Notes: generated from the sequence alone by a model not told the origin. A stretch of DNA of 64,000 nt from Fictibacillus nanhaiensis (GCA_017052515.1 JAFHKR010000038.1:806001-870000), one strand, 5' to 3'. Positions 31,037 to 40,307 are shown, numbered from the stretch's first letter. Numbers and translations are program-made.

Positions 31037-32098
31037 ATGGACTTATTAAAAGAGTTAACAGAAACAAATGGTGCTCCTGGTTTTGAAAAAGCGATTCGAG
31101 AGATTATGAAACGCGAGATCAGCAAAACAGGTGCCGCATTAATGAACGACCATATTGGTAGTGTATTCGGTGAAAAACATGGATCTACGAATGACGGTCC
31201 TAAAATACTTCTTGCAGGTCACATGGACGAAGTCGGATTTATGGTCAGTGAGATTACAGAACAAGGTTATTTGCGCTTCGTTCCATTAGGAGGCTGGTGG
31301 TCACAAGTTCTCCTCGCACAACGCGTACATGTACAGACGAAAAGTAAAACGTTCACCGGTGTCGTGGGCTCTAAGGCACCTCATATCTTAACGCCAGATG
31401 AACGAAACCGTGTTTATCCGATGAAAGAGATGTTTATAGATATTGGTGCAAAAGATAAAGACCAAGTGAAGGAATGGGGGATCAGAGTAGGAGATCCGAT
31501 CCTTCCAATATGCCCATTTGAACTGATGCCTGACGGTGATACGATTCTTGCCAAGGCACTCGATAATCGTGCTGGCTGTTATACGGCACTTCAGGTTCTA
31601 GAGCAGTTACAAAACATCAATCATCCAAACACCGTCTATTGTGGCGCGACTGTTCAAGAAGAAGTAGGACTCAGGGGAGCGATTACGGCACCTGCGATCA
31701 TGGAGCCAGATGTGGCAATCGCACTCGATGTAGGCGTTGCAGAAGATGGTCCTGGTGGGAATGCGAACAAAGCGAAGCTCGGAAAAGGGCCGCTGATTAC
31801 ATTCCTTGACTCGTCCATGATCCCGCATACCGGTTTTCGCGACTTAATCATCGAGGTTGCAGAGAAACATAACATACCGTATCAAGTAGACGTGATGCTT
31901 GGCGGAGGAACAGATGCAGGTAAGTTCCACCTTTTCAAAAAAGGAATTCCAAGCCTTGTTGTTGGAGTTGCGGCCCGGTACATCCACAGTCATACATCCA
32001 TGATCAGTAAAAGCGACTTAGAAAATAGCACAAAGCTTCTTATAGAATTGGTGAAAGTTTTGGATAAAGAAAAACTTCATTCGCTCCTGGATTACTAA
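31037..32098 (+). CDS. M42 family metallopeptidase (glutamyl aminopeptidase-like)
   Basis: A 353-residue dinuclear-metal aminopeptidase of the M42 family (YsdC/YtoP/PepA-like). Metal ligands are visible in LAGHMDEVG (His, Asp), LDNRAG (Asp) and QEEVG (catalytic and ligand Glu), with further ligands in ALDVGVAED and the C-terminal YIHSHTSM. It trims peptides in the cytoplasm as a large oligomer. GGAAGGTG supports the ATG at 31037 rather than the in-frame GTG at 31028. A terminator follows. Confidence 0.92.
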   Translation: MDLLKELTETNGAPGFEKAIREIMKREISKTGAALMNDHIGSVFGEKHGSTNDGPKILLAGHMDEVGFMVSEITEQGYLRFVPLGGWWSQVLLAQRVHVQTKSKTFTGVVGSKAPHILTPDERNRVYPMKEMFIDIGAKDKDQVKEWGIRVGDPILPICPFELMPDGDTILAKALDNRAGCYTALQVLEQLQNINHPNTVYCGATVQEEVGLRGAITAPAIMEPDVAIALDVGVAEDGPGGNANKAKLGKGPLITFLDSSMIPHTGFRDLIIEVAEKHNIPYQVDVMLGGGTDAGKFHLFKKGIPSLVVGVAARYIHSHTSMISKSDLENSTKLLIELVKVLDKEKLHSLLDY

Positions 32099-32107
32099 AC
32101 ACTACTT

Positions 32108-32145
32108 AAAACCTCGTTGGATTTCATTCCAACGGGGTTTCTCAC
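32108..32145 (+). terminator. terminator after the M42 peptidase gene
   Basis: AACC-CGTTGGA and TCCAACG-GGTT form an interrupted stem of 11 bp ending in a T-containing tract. Confidence 0.85.
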
Positions 32146-32263
32146 TTTTTCGCAATATGTTACAGTGTTATAAAAAGTTTTACATCATTCTTTGCTAATC
32201 ATCGAAAAACGTCTATTATATAGAGATGAGAGTATAAGTTGTTAAAGGAGATCAGTTATTTTT

Positions 32264-33100
32264 ATGGACATCCTATTGTTGTTAAAAGCCCTTATTCTAG
32301 GGTTAGTAGAAGGTTTGACGGAGTTTGCTCCTGTTTCATCTACGGGACATATGATTCTTGTTGATGACATGTGGTTAAAATCACAAGACTTTTTAGGGAA
32401 ATATCCAGCGAATACTTTTAAAGTTGTGATCCAGCTTGGTTCGATCTTAGCGGTAGTTGTTGTTTTCAGACAACGATTCATCGATATGCTGGGACTTAGC
32501 CGAAACAAAGCAACAAATGAAATTACGGGGAGCCGTTTAAAATTAACTCAAGTCATCGTAGGTCTTTTACCGGCAGGTGTTCTTGGCTTGTTGTTCGAAG
32601 ATTATATTGATGAGTACCTTTTCACGACGAACACGGTTCTTATTGGACTGGCGATTGGTGCGTTCCTTATGATTTTTGCCGATCGATTTGCTGCTAAAAA
32701 TCAAAATCCTGTTATTGATACAGTAGATAAGATTACGTACAAGCAAGCTTTCTCTATCGGATTGATTCAGTGTTTATCCCTGTGGCCAGGATTTTCACGT
32801 TCTGGTGCTACGATTTCAGGTGGTGTCCTTCTAGGGCTTAGTCACCGTGCTGCAGCTGATTTTACATTCATTATGGCTGTTCCGATCATGGCAGGTGCGA
32901 GTGGTATCTCCCTATTAAAGAACTTAGAGTATTTTAGTATGGATGCTATGCCGTTCTTTATTGTTGGATTTATCAGTGCGTTTGTATTCGCTATGTTATC
33001 GATCCGCTTCTTCTTAAACATTATCGAAAAAGTTAAGCTAACGCCATTTGCGATCTATCGCTTAGTGCTAGTAGCTGTTATCTTTTTTGTGATCATGTAA
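32264..33100 (+). CDS. uppP: undecaprenyl-diphosphatase
   Basis: A 278-residue BacA-type integral membrane enzyme that dephosphorylates undecaprenyl diphosphate so that the lipid carrier of wall synthesis can be reused; it confers bacitracin tolerance. The two catalytic motifs, GLVEGLTEFAPVSSTGHMIL near the N-terminus and the central PGFSRSGATISGGVLLG, are intact, with seven or eight hydrophobic spans. The N-terminal motif usually reads TEFLPVSSTGH; Ala replaces Leu here. AAAGGAG lies upstream of the ATG. Single-gene unit. Confidence 0.95.
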   Translation: MDILLLLKALILGLVEGLTEFAPVSSTGHMILVDDMWLKSQDFLGKYPANTFKVVIQLGSILAVVVVFRQRFIDMLGLSRNKATNEITGSRLKLTQVIVGLLPAGVLGLLFEDYIDEYLFTTNTVLIGLAIGAFLMIFADRFAAKNQNPVIDTVDKITYKQAFSIGLIQCLSLWPGFSRSGATISGGVLLGLSHRAAADFTFIMAVPIMAGASGISLLKNLEYFSMDAMPFFIVGFISAFVFAMLSIRFFLNIIEKVKLTPFAIYRLVLVAVIFFVIM

Positions 33101-33110
33101 AGTAAATTTA

Positions 33111-33160
33111 ACCCTGAACGTTCGGCAGAATTAAATGCCAATGAGTTCAGGGTTTTCTTT
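33111..33160 (+). terminator. terminator after uppP
   Basis: ACCCTGAAC and GTTCAGGGT enclose an inner GGCA/TGCC stem, followed by TTTCTTT. Confidence 0.85.
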
Positions 33161-33321
33161 ATGCTTATAGCATTTAGCAGGATGATAGTCCCGTTGTTAA
33201 ATGAAAAAAGTACGCAATTTTTCACATTTTAAATTTGGAATATTTAGTCTATTTACCACTTCCTTCTTAAGCTTGACTCCTTTAATGTAGGAACTATTAA
33301 GATGGAGGTGGCTATAGGGAT

Positions 33322-34752
33322 ATGAACAAATTTGCATCAAAAATTTTATTGAGTACACTTGCGCTTTCCATAGCAGGTGGAGGAATTGCTTTAGCTTGTG
33401 AGAATGGGCAAAAAAGCTACATTGAAGCTGGTGAATCTACGTTTGGTGGAATTCCAAAAGTAGAAGGATCAAAGAATTTTGAGCACCTTAAAGAGGTGGC
33501 AGCTGTTCCACTAAAAGATTTAAAAGGAAAACCTGCTACAACTGCAGATGTATATGCGTACAAAGGATATGCATATCTTGGTACACACCGTGGTCAGATG
33601 ACAAATGAGGGAGTAAGGATTTTTGATATGAAGGATCCTGCAAATCCTAAAGAAGTTGCCGTTCTTGCGAATGATATTCCTGGCACATGGCAGGAAAAAG
33701 TAATCGTTCAATCTGTAAGTACTCCTTCATTTAAAGGTGATTTAGCTGCTGTAAGCGTTCAGCGCGTAGATAAAGAGCGGTATGGTTACGAGGGGGAAAC
33801 CTCTGAAAATGGTGGAGTTGTGCTTTACGATGTCACAAATCCGAAAGAGCCAAAAAAGCTAGGATTTTGGAAAACGCCTTCTAATCTTCCTACCGGGACG
33901 CATGAACATTGGTTGACAGAACAGAACAACAAAGTCTTACTTTTAGCTACTAATTATCAAGCTCATCGCTATAAAGACAAAGGGGTTGACGTTCATGACT
34001 TTTCAATCGTTGATGTGACTAACCCAAGTAAACCGAAAGAACTTTCAAACTGGGATCCAACTGAAGTAGGCGGTAGTTTTAATGGTGACTATCAATTTGA
34101 AGATGAGACAGGTGCTCAGCGTACGGCATTTTTACATAGTGTCATCACGGATGAGACAGGTAAATATGCATATCTCTCTTATTGGGATCTTGGTACGATT
34201 ATCTTAAATATTGAAGATCCTGCAAATCCTAAATTTGTAGGGAGAACAAAATTTGAACGTGATGTTCAAGGAGCTGCACATTCAGCTGCACTAGCTCATG
34301 GCGGAAATATCTTGATTGAAACGAGAGAAGTTTTTAATCCGGATCCTCATGACCCAGGATTTGAAAGAGGCTGGGGATATGTTCGTGTATACGATATAAA
34401 GGATAAGAGCAATCCTGTTCTATTAAGTACGTTTAGAACGTTAAACTCTATGGTGCAGATTAAAGCAGGAGAGCGCAAACCTGGAACATATACGGTTCAT
34501 GATCCAAAAGTAAGAGGAAATACACTCTATCTTTCTCATTATTCTGATGGTATCCGTATGGTCGACCTTACGGATCCAGCAAATCCAGTTGAAGTAGGTT
34601 CATACGTGTCAGATAAGGCTAACGTATGGGGTGTTTTCGTAGATCGAAACTATATTTTAGCATCCGATATGGGACAAGGATTAAAAGTTTTGCAGAAGAA
34701 AGCGGATTCGAATTTAAATAAGATGAACTTACAATCTTTTCTAATTAGATAA
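33322..34752 (+). CDS. secreted LVIVD-repeat beta-propeller protein
   Basis: A 476-residue exported protein with a signal peptide (residues 1-25; LLSTLALSIAGGGIALAC). The end of that segment contains a Cys, so a lipoprotein is possible although the lipobox (IALAC) is imperfect. At least five blade-like repeats carry the LVIVD pattern: VRIFDMKDPANPKEVA, VVLYDVTNPKEPKKLG, FSIVDVTNPSKPKELS, IILNIEDPANPKFVG and IRMVDLTDPANPVEVG. This predicts a surface or periplasm-like beta-propeller. GGAGGTGG lies 14 bp before the ATG, slightly long. The ligand is unknown. Confidence 0.85.
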   Translation: MNKFASKILLSTLALSIAGGGIALACENGQKSYIEAGESTFGGIPKVEGSKNFEHLKEVAAVPLKDLKGKPATTADVYAYKGYAYLGTHRGQMTNEGVRIFDMKDPANPKEVAVLANDIPGTWQEKVIVQSVSTPSFKGDLAAVSVQRVDKERYGYEGETSENGGVVLYDVTNPKEPKKLGFWKTPSNLPTGTHEHWLTEQNNKVLLLATNYQAHRYKDKGVDVHDFSIVDVTNPSKPKELSNWDPTEVGGSFNGDYQFEDETGAQRTAFLHSVITDETGKYAYLSYWDLGTIILNIEDPANPKFVGRTKFERDVQGAAHSAALAHGGNILIETREVFNPDPHDPGFERGWGYVRVYDIKDKSNPVLLSTFRTLNSMVQIKAGERKPGTYTVHDPKVRGNTLYLSHYSDGIRMVDLTDPANPVEVGSYVSDKANVWGVFVDRNYILASDMGQGLKVLQKKADSNLNKMNLQSFLIR

Positions 34753-34765
34753 GATAAGACCACAA

Positions 34766-34812
34766 AACAACCCCCACTAAATACTGATTTAGTGGGGGTT
34801 GTACTATTTTTT
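34766..34812. terminator. bidirectional terminator between the LVIVD gene and csbD
   Basis: A 16-bp stem, ACAACCCCCACTAAAT with ATTTAGTGGGGGTTGT, has A- and T-rich flanks and serves both converging genes. Confidence 0.93.
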
Positions 34813-35017
34813 AATATTGCTCCATTCTGCTATACCAATCGTCGTATTCACGCTCAGCTTCTTCACGTTTCCTGCCATGTCTTTCTTGAATCTTTCCTAT
34901 CATCTTTTCACGGTCACCTTGTGCTTGATCGTAATCATCATCTGTCAGGTTGCCCCATTGTTTCTTCGCTTCACCCTTAAGCTGCTTCCATTTGCCTTCC
35001 ATTGTATCGTTTTTCAT
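34811..35017 (-). CDS. CsbD family stress protein
   Basis: A 68-residue, charged, helical CsbD-like protein (EGKWKQLKGEAKKQWGNLTDDD), a family controlled by sigma-B in Bacillus. Its biochemical role is unknown. AAAGGAGG overlaps the stop of the upstream stress gene, so the two are co-transcribed and probably coupled. Its end overlaps the shared terminator. Confidence 0.92.
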   Translation of the reverse strand: MKNDTMEGKWKQLKGEAKKQWGNLTDDDYDQAQGDREKMIGKIQERHGRKREEAEREYDDWYSRMEQY

Positions 35018-35033
35018 ATTGAATCATCCTCCT

Positions 35034-35564
35034 TTAATATTTGTTGGAATATGAATCTTCATAACGATGTGCGTTTGTGGAACGGTACGTACGGAATGTA
35101 TCATTAGCTTGTCTATGTCGGCTTATTTCATTCGCATCAACGAGAACGAGAATGTCCCCAGCTTCAACAGATTGTTCGTATTCTTTCGCTTCATTTTCAG
35201 GTATTCCTAATCCTACAAGAGCACCAACAATTCCGCCGGCGCCAGCTCCTACCGCGGCTCCACCGAGTGCTGCAGCAATCGGTCCTGCGGCTACAATGGG
35301 TCCGATTCCTGGAATAGCGAGTGCACCTGCACCTAGTAATAATCCACCGAGTCCACCAAGAATGCCACCTGTAGCCATTCCCGTAGCAGCCCCTTCAGGA
35401 GCTTTTGAACCGGTTTCTTCCTGAATGTGTTTTACTTCTTTTTTGTCTTTTGCGATCACTGAGATTTCGTCGTCACTATAACCTTGGTTTCTCAGTTCTT
35501 TTATTGCATCGATCGCATCATCTTCTGAACGGAAAACGCCAACCACTTTACCATGAGTATCCAT
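35034..35564 (-). CDS. general stress protein 17M-like, glycine-zipper protein
   Basis: The 176-residue protein begins with a YflT/GSP17M-type domain (residues 1-45; KVVGVFRSEDDAIDAIKELRNQGYSDDEISVIAKD). It continues with a long Gly/Ala-rich zipper region (about 60-120) likely to insert in or sit on membranes, then a short acidic-to-basic tail. Members are sigma-B-dependent stress proteins in Bacillus. GGAGGAAATCG gives a good start, and a sigma-B-type promoter lies 40-65 bp upstream. First gene of a two-gene operon with csbD. Confidence 0.85.
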   Translation of the reverse strand: MDTHGKVVGVFRSEDDAIDAIKELRNQGYSDDEISVIAKDKKEVKHIQEETGSKAPEGAATGMATGGILGGLGGLLLGAGALAIPGIGPIVAAGPIAAALGGAAVGAGAGGIVGALVGLGIPENEAKEYEQSVEAGDILVLVDANEISRHRQANDTFRTYRSTNAHRYEDSYSNKY

Positions 35565-35604
35565 CGATTTCCTCCTTTTTGTAGAAGATTAGTACGTAGT
35601 TTGT

Positions 35605-35630
35605 GTTCCCACTGGCTAGGGAGATAAAAC
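35605..35630 (-). promoter_or_regulatory. candidate sigma-B promoter of the stress operon
   Basis: Read on the minus strand, GTTTTA (35625-35630), a 14-bp spacer and GGGAAC (35605-35610) match the sigma-B pattern GTTTAA-N12-14-GGGTAT. The downstream genes belong to families known to be sigma-B-dependent. Confidence 0.75.
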
Positions 35631-35716
35631 ATGAACTTGCAGGTTCGACAAAAGTATACACGAAAAAGACAACGTGTATTTGGAAGTAATTAACATGAAA
35701 ACACGTATTGTACTTG

Positions 35717-35745
35717 TTTACAATTTATGGTTTGATGTCTATATA
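35717..35745 (+). promoter_or_regulatory. promoter of the EAL-HDOD gene
   Basis: TTTACA (35717-35722), a 17-bp spacer and TATATA (35740-35745), about 38 bp before the gene. Confidence 0.6.
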
Positions 35746-35782
35746 AAGGAAAAATGATTACTCAATGTAAATGGGGATTGAA

Positions 35783-37006
35783 ATGGATATTTTTATTGGC
35801 AGACAACCGATCTTAGATAAAGAAGAGAACGTTGTTGCTTATGAACTTTTATATAGAAACAGTGAGAATAATAGGTATGATGGTTTGGATCATGATAGTG
35901 CCACGATCGATGTGATGGTGAACAGTTTTGCTGGAATCGGAATTAAAGAAGTCGGGGAACGAAAGAAATGTTTTATAAACTTTACGGAGAATCTGCTGTT
36001 AGATAGAATTCCTACATATATATCTCCTCAATATATTGTTGTTGAGATCTTAGAGGATGTTCGTTTAACGGACGAAGTGCTTGAGGTTTGTAAAGAATTG
36101 AAGAATAAAGGTTATATCATCGCTCTGGATGATGTTTCCGTAAACCGGAACTTAGAAAGAGTACTGCCTTACATCGATATCATTAAAGTAGATTATTTAT
36201 TAATGGACGTAAAAGAGATGAAGGTCATGATTGACACCTACCGCGAACAGATTACATTTTTAGCAGAAAAGATAGAAACGCGGGAGCAGTTTGAAGAAGC
36301 CAAGGAGCTTGGATTTGAGTATTTTCAAGGATATTTCTTCAGCAGACCTGTTATATTGCAAGGAAAAGACATCGCTCCTCTTCCGACGAACTACCTTCTG
36401 CTTCTAGAAAAATTGAATGATTCAGATCCAGACATTCAAGAGATCAGCAATTTGATTCAACGAGATCTTTCACTTTCGTATAAACTCTTGAAAGTGATGA
36501 ACTCTGGTACTTACTTTTTTAAAAGTAAGATTACAACGATCAAACAAGCTGTCGTCTTAGTCGGACTATACGAGATAAAGAAGCTCGTCATGATTCTGAT
36601 GATGTCTAGCTTGAATAGAGATGATCATCAGTTAGAGATTGTCAAGATGAGTCTTACTCGCGCCTTCTTTTTTGAACGCATCGCAAAATTCGTTGGTGTA
36701 TCCAAAAACCATCTTTACATGTTTGGGATGTTTTCTCTGATCGACACGTTGCTGAGTAAAGATATGAAAGATGTAATCGCTGATCTTCCGATAACGAATG
36801 AACTAGCTGAGGCTCTTCTAGGCAACAAGGAACCCTATAATCTCGCATTAAAAATTGTACAAGGCTTAGAGAGAGGCTCATGGCTGGAAATTCAGTCGAT
36901 ATGTGGTCCGATTCAGCTGACGGAAGCTGAACTCTATACGCATTACCGAGCAAGTACATTATCTGCTGATCAGTTTGTAAAAACAGATGCAGAAATCAAA
37001 GTCTAG
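35783..37006 (+). CDS. EAL-HDOD signalling protein (YuxH-like)
   Basis: A 407-residue protein: a short EAL domain (about 1-200) and an HDOD domain (about 200-390). The EAL signature reads YELLYR; the metal and catalytic sites are partly altered (ALDDVSVN for DDFGTG, AEKIET for AEGVE), so c-di-GMP hydrolysis is doubtful. HDOD domains are thought to bind regulatory partners or nucleotides. The start at 35783 follows GGGGATTG and gives the typical opening MDIFIGRQPI; an ATG at 35771 has no site. Single-gene unit with promoter and terminator. Confidence 0.88.
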   Translation: MDIFIGRQPILDKEENVVAYELLYRNSENNRYDGLDHDSATIDVMVNSFAGIGIKEVGERKKCFINFTENLLLDRIPTYISPQYIVVEILEDVRLTDEVLEVCKELKNKGYIIALDDVSVNRNLERVLPYIDIIKVDYLLMDVKEMKVMIDTYREQITFLAEKIETREQFEEAKELGFEYFQGYFFSRPVILQGKDIAPLPTNYLLLLEKLNDSDPDIQEISNLIQRDLSLSYKLLKVMNSGTYFFKSKITTIKQAVVLVGLYEIKKLVMILMMSSLNRDDHQLEIVKMSLTRAFFFERIAKFVGVSKNHLYMFGMFSLIDTLLSKDMKDVIADLPITNELAEALLGNKEPYNLALKIVQGLERGSWLEIQSICGPIQLTEAELYTHYRASTLSADQFVKTDAEIKV

Positions 37007-37019
37007 CTTTATAGATGAC

Positions 37020-37047
37020 AAGAACCTCATGTGGGGTTCTTTTTTTG
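37020..37047 (+). terminator. terminator after the EAL-HDOD gene
   Basis: AAGAACC-TCATGT-GGGGTTCTT is followed by a T-run. Confidence 0.85.
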
Positions 37048-37116
37048 ATAATCCTCAACAAAGTAAAGAATGAGACTTTAGCGTAAAATACAAACATGTA
37101 AAGAAGGAGGTAGGCG

Positions 37117-38115
37117 ATGAAATTAAGCATACTTGATCAATCCCCAATCTCATCCGGTAACAGTGCGCAGGATGCTCTTCAAGCTTCTATGCAACTGGCA
37201 AGAGAGGGAGAAAAGCTCGGATATACCCGTTATTGGATCGCAGAACATCATAACTTCAGCGGCTTATCTTGTTCAGCACCAGAAGTGATGCTGAGCTATA
37301 TTGGGGCAAACACAAAAAAGATTCGACTCGGCGCAGGTGCTGTGCTTTTACCGCATTATAAACCTTACAGAGTTGCGGAAACCTATAACATGCTTGCTAC
37401 ACTTTTTCCAGATAGAATTGATCTTGGTATCGGTCGTGCTCCTGGAGGATCTGCAGAAGTGTCGATCGCTCTTTCGGACAATTATCTGGAGAATGTTCGA
37501 AAAGTTCCAGAGTCAATACAACAACTGCTTCATTTTCTGCGTAACGACTTTCCTACTGACGATATGTTTTCTAAGATTCAGGCTGCTCCAGTTCCTGAAA
37601 TCTCGCCCGTTCCATGGATTCTTGGAACCAGCCAAAAAAGTGCTGATTTAGCTTCAAAATATGGAACAGCCTATGCATTCGGTCATTTTATGAGTGAAAA
37701 ATTAGGACCTGAGATTGTAGCTTCTTATCAAAAAACGTTTCAATCGAATCCCTCATTACAAACAGCGAAAACGATTGTTGCTGTGTCTGTGATCTGTGCA
37801 GAGACAACAGAACGCGCAGAGGAGCTCGCATTATCAGGCATTCTTTGGAGAAAACAGAATGCTTCTGGTGAAGGAAATGGTGTTCCGTCCATAGAAGAAG
37901 CTCACCAGTGTTTTTCAATAGAAGAGAGAGAACAACTCTTAACGGAAGCTAAAAGAAAAATGATTATTGGCAACCCACAAGAGGTAATGAAAGAACTATA
38001 TAGACTTCAAGAAACGTATAAAGCTGATGAAATAATGATTGTGACGATCACTCACTCTTATGAAGCCCGATTGAAGTCATATGAGTTAGTAGCCAATCAG
38101 GTATTCTCAACATAA
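37117..38115 (+). CDS. LLM class flavin-dependent oxidoreductase
   Basis: A 332-residue luciferase-like monooxygenase of the MsnO8 subgroup (LSILDQSPISSG start, RYWIAEHHN at about residue 43, RIRLGAGAVLLPHYKPYRVAE near 70, RIDLGIGRAPGG near 105). These TIM-barrel enzymes use reduced FMN supplied by a reductase; the substrate is not predictable. AAGAAGGAGG is a strong ribosome site. A related gene follows 109 bp downstream with its own ribosome site and possibly its own promoter. Confidence 0.9.
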   Translation: MKLSILDQSPISSGNSAQDALQASMQLAREGEKLGYTRYWIAEHHNFSGLSCSAPEVMLSYIGANTKKIRLGAGAVLLPHYKPYRVAETYNMLATLFPDRIDLGIGRAPGGSAEVSIALSDNYLENVRKVPESIQQLLHFLRNDFPTDDMFSKIQAAPVPEISPVPWILGTSQKSADLASKYGTAYAFGHFMSEKLGPEIVASYQKTFQSNPSLQTAKTIVAVSVICAETTERAEELALSGILWRKQNASGEGNGVPSIEEAHQCFSIEEREQLLTEAKRKMIIGNPQEVMKELYRLQETYKADEIMIVTITHSYEARLKSYELVANQVFST

Positions 38116-38224
38116 GGAAGTAAGCAGTTTTTTTTATTAAAGAAAGCAAACTTGTTATACTAGTAACGAATTATTAAAATATAGTAGCTAATTTTTTGTT
38201 GCTTTAAATAAGGAGGACGTTACG

Positions 38225-39238
38225 ATGTCCAATAAAAAAAGTCTAAGTGATATAAAATGGTCAGTCCTTGACCTTGCACCTGTCGTTGAGGGCGGAACGG
38301 TAACTGAATCATTTCAGAACACGTTAGATCTTGCTCAGCATGCTGAAAAATGGGGATACAACCGTTATTGGCTGGCTGAGCATCATAACATGCCTGGAAT
38401 CGCGAGCTCTGCCACTTCGGTCGTGATCGGACATGTGGCGGGTGGTACGTCTAAAATTCGGGTTGGCTCTGGTGGGATCATGCTTCCGAATCACGCACCT
38501 CTCGTGATTGCTGAACAATTTGGTACGCTTGATGCCCTGTATCCAGGAAGAATTGACCTCGGACTCGGCCGAGCACCAGGAACGGACCAGGTAACAGCAC
38601 AAGCACTTCGCCGTGATCTCGGCAACATGGGTGATGATTTTCCGTATCAGCTAGATGAGCTGCGAACGTATCTTGATCCAGAACGAGCAGAATCGCCTAT
38701 GAAAGTAAGAGCGGTTCCTGGAGAAGGTCAAGATATTCCAATCTGGCTTTTAGGTTCAAGCGGCTTTAGTGCACGATTGGCAGGTAGAGAAGGACTTCCG
38801 TTTGCATTCGCGAGTCATTTTTCGCCAGACAACACGATTCCTGCTCTAGAGTTATACCGTAATACGTTCACCCCATCAGAAGTACTTGAGCAACCATATG
38901 CGATGGTGGGAGCAAACGTGGTTGTAGCAGATACAGATGAGGAAGCAGCACAAATCGCTACTTCTCTTCAGCAGCAGTTCGTTAACTTAGTGCGTGGAAA
39001 CCCAACGAAGTTGAAGCCACCGGTTGCGAGCATGGACGGCATCTGGAGTCCGTATGAAAAAGCGGCACTCGATCAGCAGTTACGTACATCCTTTATCGGC
39101 AGTCCAGAAACGGTCAAAGCAAAGCTTCAAGCGTTCTTGGACGAAACACAGGCAGATGAGATCATCGTGAATGGCCAGATCTACGATCATGCTGCAAGAT
39201 TACGTTCATTTGAATTGTTATCTGAAATCGTAAAATAG
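38225..39238 (+). CDS. LLM class flavin-dependent oxidoreductase, second copy
   Basis: A 337-residue paralog of the preceding gene with the same subgroup motifs ([56 protein letters not shown]) but clearly different sequence. It looks like an old duplication or two family members brought together. AAGGAGGACG lies upstream of the ATG. FMN-dependent oxidation of a small molecule is expected; the substrate is unknown. Confidence 0.9.
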   Translation: MSNKKSLSDIKWSVLDLAPVVEGGTVTESFQNTLDLAQHAEKWGYNRYWLAEHHNMPGIASSATSVVIGHVAGGTSKIRVGSGGIMLPNHAPLVIAEQFGTLDALYPGRIDLGLGRAPGTDQVTAQALRRDLGNMGDDFPYQLDELRTYLDPERAESPMKVRAVPGEGQDIPIWLLGSSGFSARLAGREGLPFAFASHFSPDNTIPALELYRNTFTPSEVLEQPYAMVGANVVVADTDEEAAQIATSLQQQFVNLVRGNPTKLKPPVASMDGIWSPYEKAALDQQLRTSFIGSPETVKAKLQAFLDETQADEIIVNGQIYDHAARLRSFELLSEIVK

Positions 39239-39252
39239 AATGAATGACGGTT

Positions 39253-39283
39253 AGCGTACTCCTGAGGGGAGTGCGCTTTTTTG
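39253..39283 (+). terminator. terminator after the second LLM gene
   Basis: GCGTACTCC and GGAGTGCGC form a 9-bp stem with one G-T pair, followed by a T-run. Confidence 0.88.
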
Positions 39284-39317
39284 TTGGGGTATTTGAGCTA
39301 CCGAGCTTGTCGAAGTT

Positions 39318-39435
39318 TGTAGACTCGCAGATAACTTTTGGATTGAGATGCAAAACTCGTGGATAAAACCGCAAAATTTTTGGATTCTAGGGCAAATCTT
39401 GTGGATAAAATTATAAAAAATTTTGGATTGAGTCC
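39318..39435 (+). repeat. 21-bp-period tandem array C
   Basis: Units start at 39318 (degenerate), 39339, 39360, 39381, 39402 and 39424. TGGATT and TGGATA units alternate, so a 42-bp superperiod is visible. As in arrays A and B there are no spacers and a GAT core is kept. Apart from this array, 39284-39600 holds nothing recognisable. Confidence 0.85.
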
Positions 39436-39609
39436 TTCAAATACCTCTTTAAGTATACTTTGCTCGTTGCAAAAGCTATTGCGTAGGAATGTGGCTCAGC
39501 CTCATTGCTCACTTTCTAATAAAAAGAACATTTGTTTGTATTTTTTGAAGGGTTTATGCACTCCGTTAACGAAATTAGTACCTTAAAAAACAAACTGGAG
39601 GTATGAAGG

Positions 39610-40131
39610 ATGGAAAAATCGCTACAGCTTCACCAATTCAACACGTGGGCTAATGAAAGGGTATTTGAGAAACTAAAAGAACTTCCAACCGAAATGTATA
39701 GGAAAGAGGTAGAAAGTGTTTTTCCTACGATCGCTAATGTTCTGGTTCACATGTATCAAGTCGATTATGTATGGCTAAAGGTACTAAAAGGGGAAACATT
39801 TGAAGCTATTTTTAACTCCGTTAAACAGCTACACGAAGAATTGAATGCTGCAGATCTACAAAATATGCAGAAGAAGTTCGAAGCTATGTCTAATGACTAC
39901 GAGAATTTCATCAAAGGAAAAGAAGATTTATCCGCTGATATCACTGTTCATCATCCACATTTCGGAACACTACATTCAACATATGCAGATCTCGTTCAGC
40001 ACATCGTGAATCATGGCACGTATCACCGAGGTCATCTATCGGCGATCGTCAATCAGCTGGGCTATAAAGGTGCATCGATCGATTATATTTTTTATCTTTA
40101 TTCACTACAAGAAAAAAAGCAAACCTCATAA
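39610..40131 (+). CDS. DinB family protein
   Basis: A 173-residue four-helix bundle protein of the DinB/YfiT superfamily. The metal-binding histidines are visible in NVLVHMYQVDYVW (about residue 47) and in HIVNHGTYHRGH (about residue 140), the conserved three-His pattern. Members act as thiol-dependent transferases or are of unknown function; this one has no specific assignment. GGAGGTATGAAGG lies before the ATG. Single-gene unit ending at a small terminator. Confidence 0.88.
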   Translation: MEKSLQLHQFNTWANERVFEKLKELPTEMYRKEVESVFPTIANVLVHMYQVDYVWLKVLKGETFEAIFNSVKQLHEELNAADLQNMQKKFEAMSNDYENFIKGKEDLSADITVHHPHFGTLHSTYADLVQHIVNHGTYHRGHLSAIVNQLGYKGASIDYIFYLYSLQEKKQTS

Positions 40132-40143
40132 GAATGATGATGA

Positions 40144-40172
40144 AGGCATATCTAAAGAGATATGTCTTTTTT
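40144..40172 (+). terminator. terminator after the dinB-family gene
   Basis: GCATATCT and AGATATGT form an 8-bp stem followed by CTTTTTT. Confidence 0.85.
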
Positions 40173-40214
40173 GTTACGTTTAAACAGATCTCTGTAAAAG
40201 TTATAGAAGAGTAA

Positions 40215-40276
40215 TTGACAAGCTACTTGTCCACCATGTAATCTAAATCTGGAAATAGATAGTTCAATGATTGAAC
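40215..40276 (+). promoter_or_regulatory. promoter and MarR-type operator
   Basis: TTGACA (40215-40220) and TAATCT (40239-40244, 18-bp spacer) form the promoter. The 15-bp palindrome GTTCAATGATTGAAC (40262-40276) lies just downstream of the expected start, a natural site for autorepression by the MarR protein encoded 32 bp further on. Confidence 0.7.
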
Positions 40277-40307
40277 AGTTAAAAAAATGAACCAATAGGA
40301 GGTTAGT

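Noticed and set aside
33273-33300. Promoter TTGACT-N16-TATTAA before the LVIVD gene
   Set aside because: It would place the start of the message at or inside the ribosome site (33304-33308), so it is unlikely to be the real promoter.
35077-35424. Proline-rich open frame of 115 codons opposite the stress gene
   Set aside because: It is the complement of a Gly/Ala-rich coding region on the minus strand, without a ribosome site.
39359-39586. Open frame of 75 codons before the dinB-family gene
   Set aside because: It starts inside tandem array C and shows no ribosome site or recognisable protein features.
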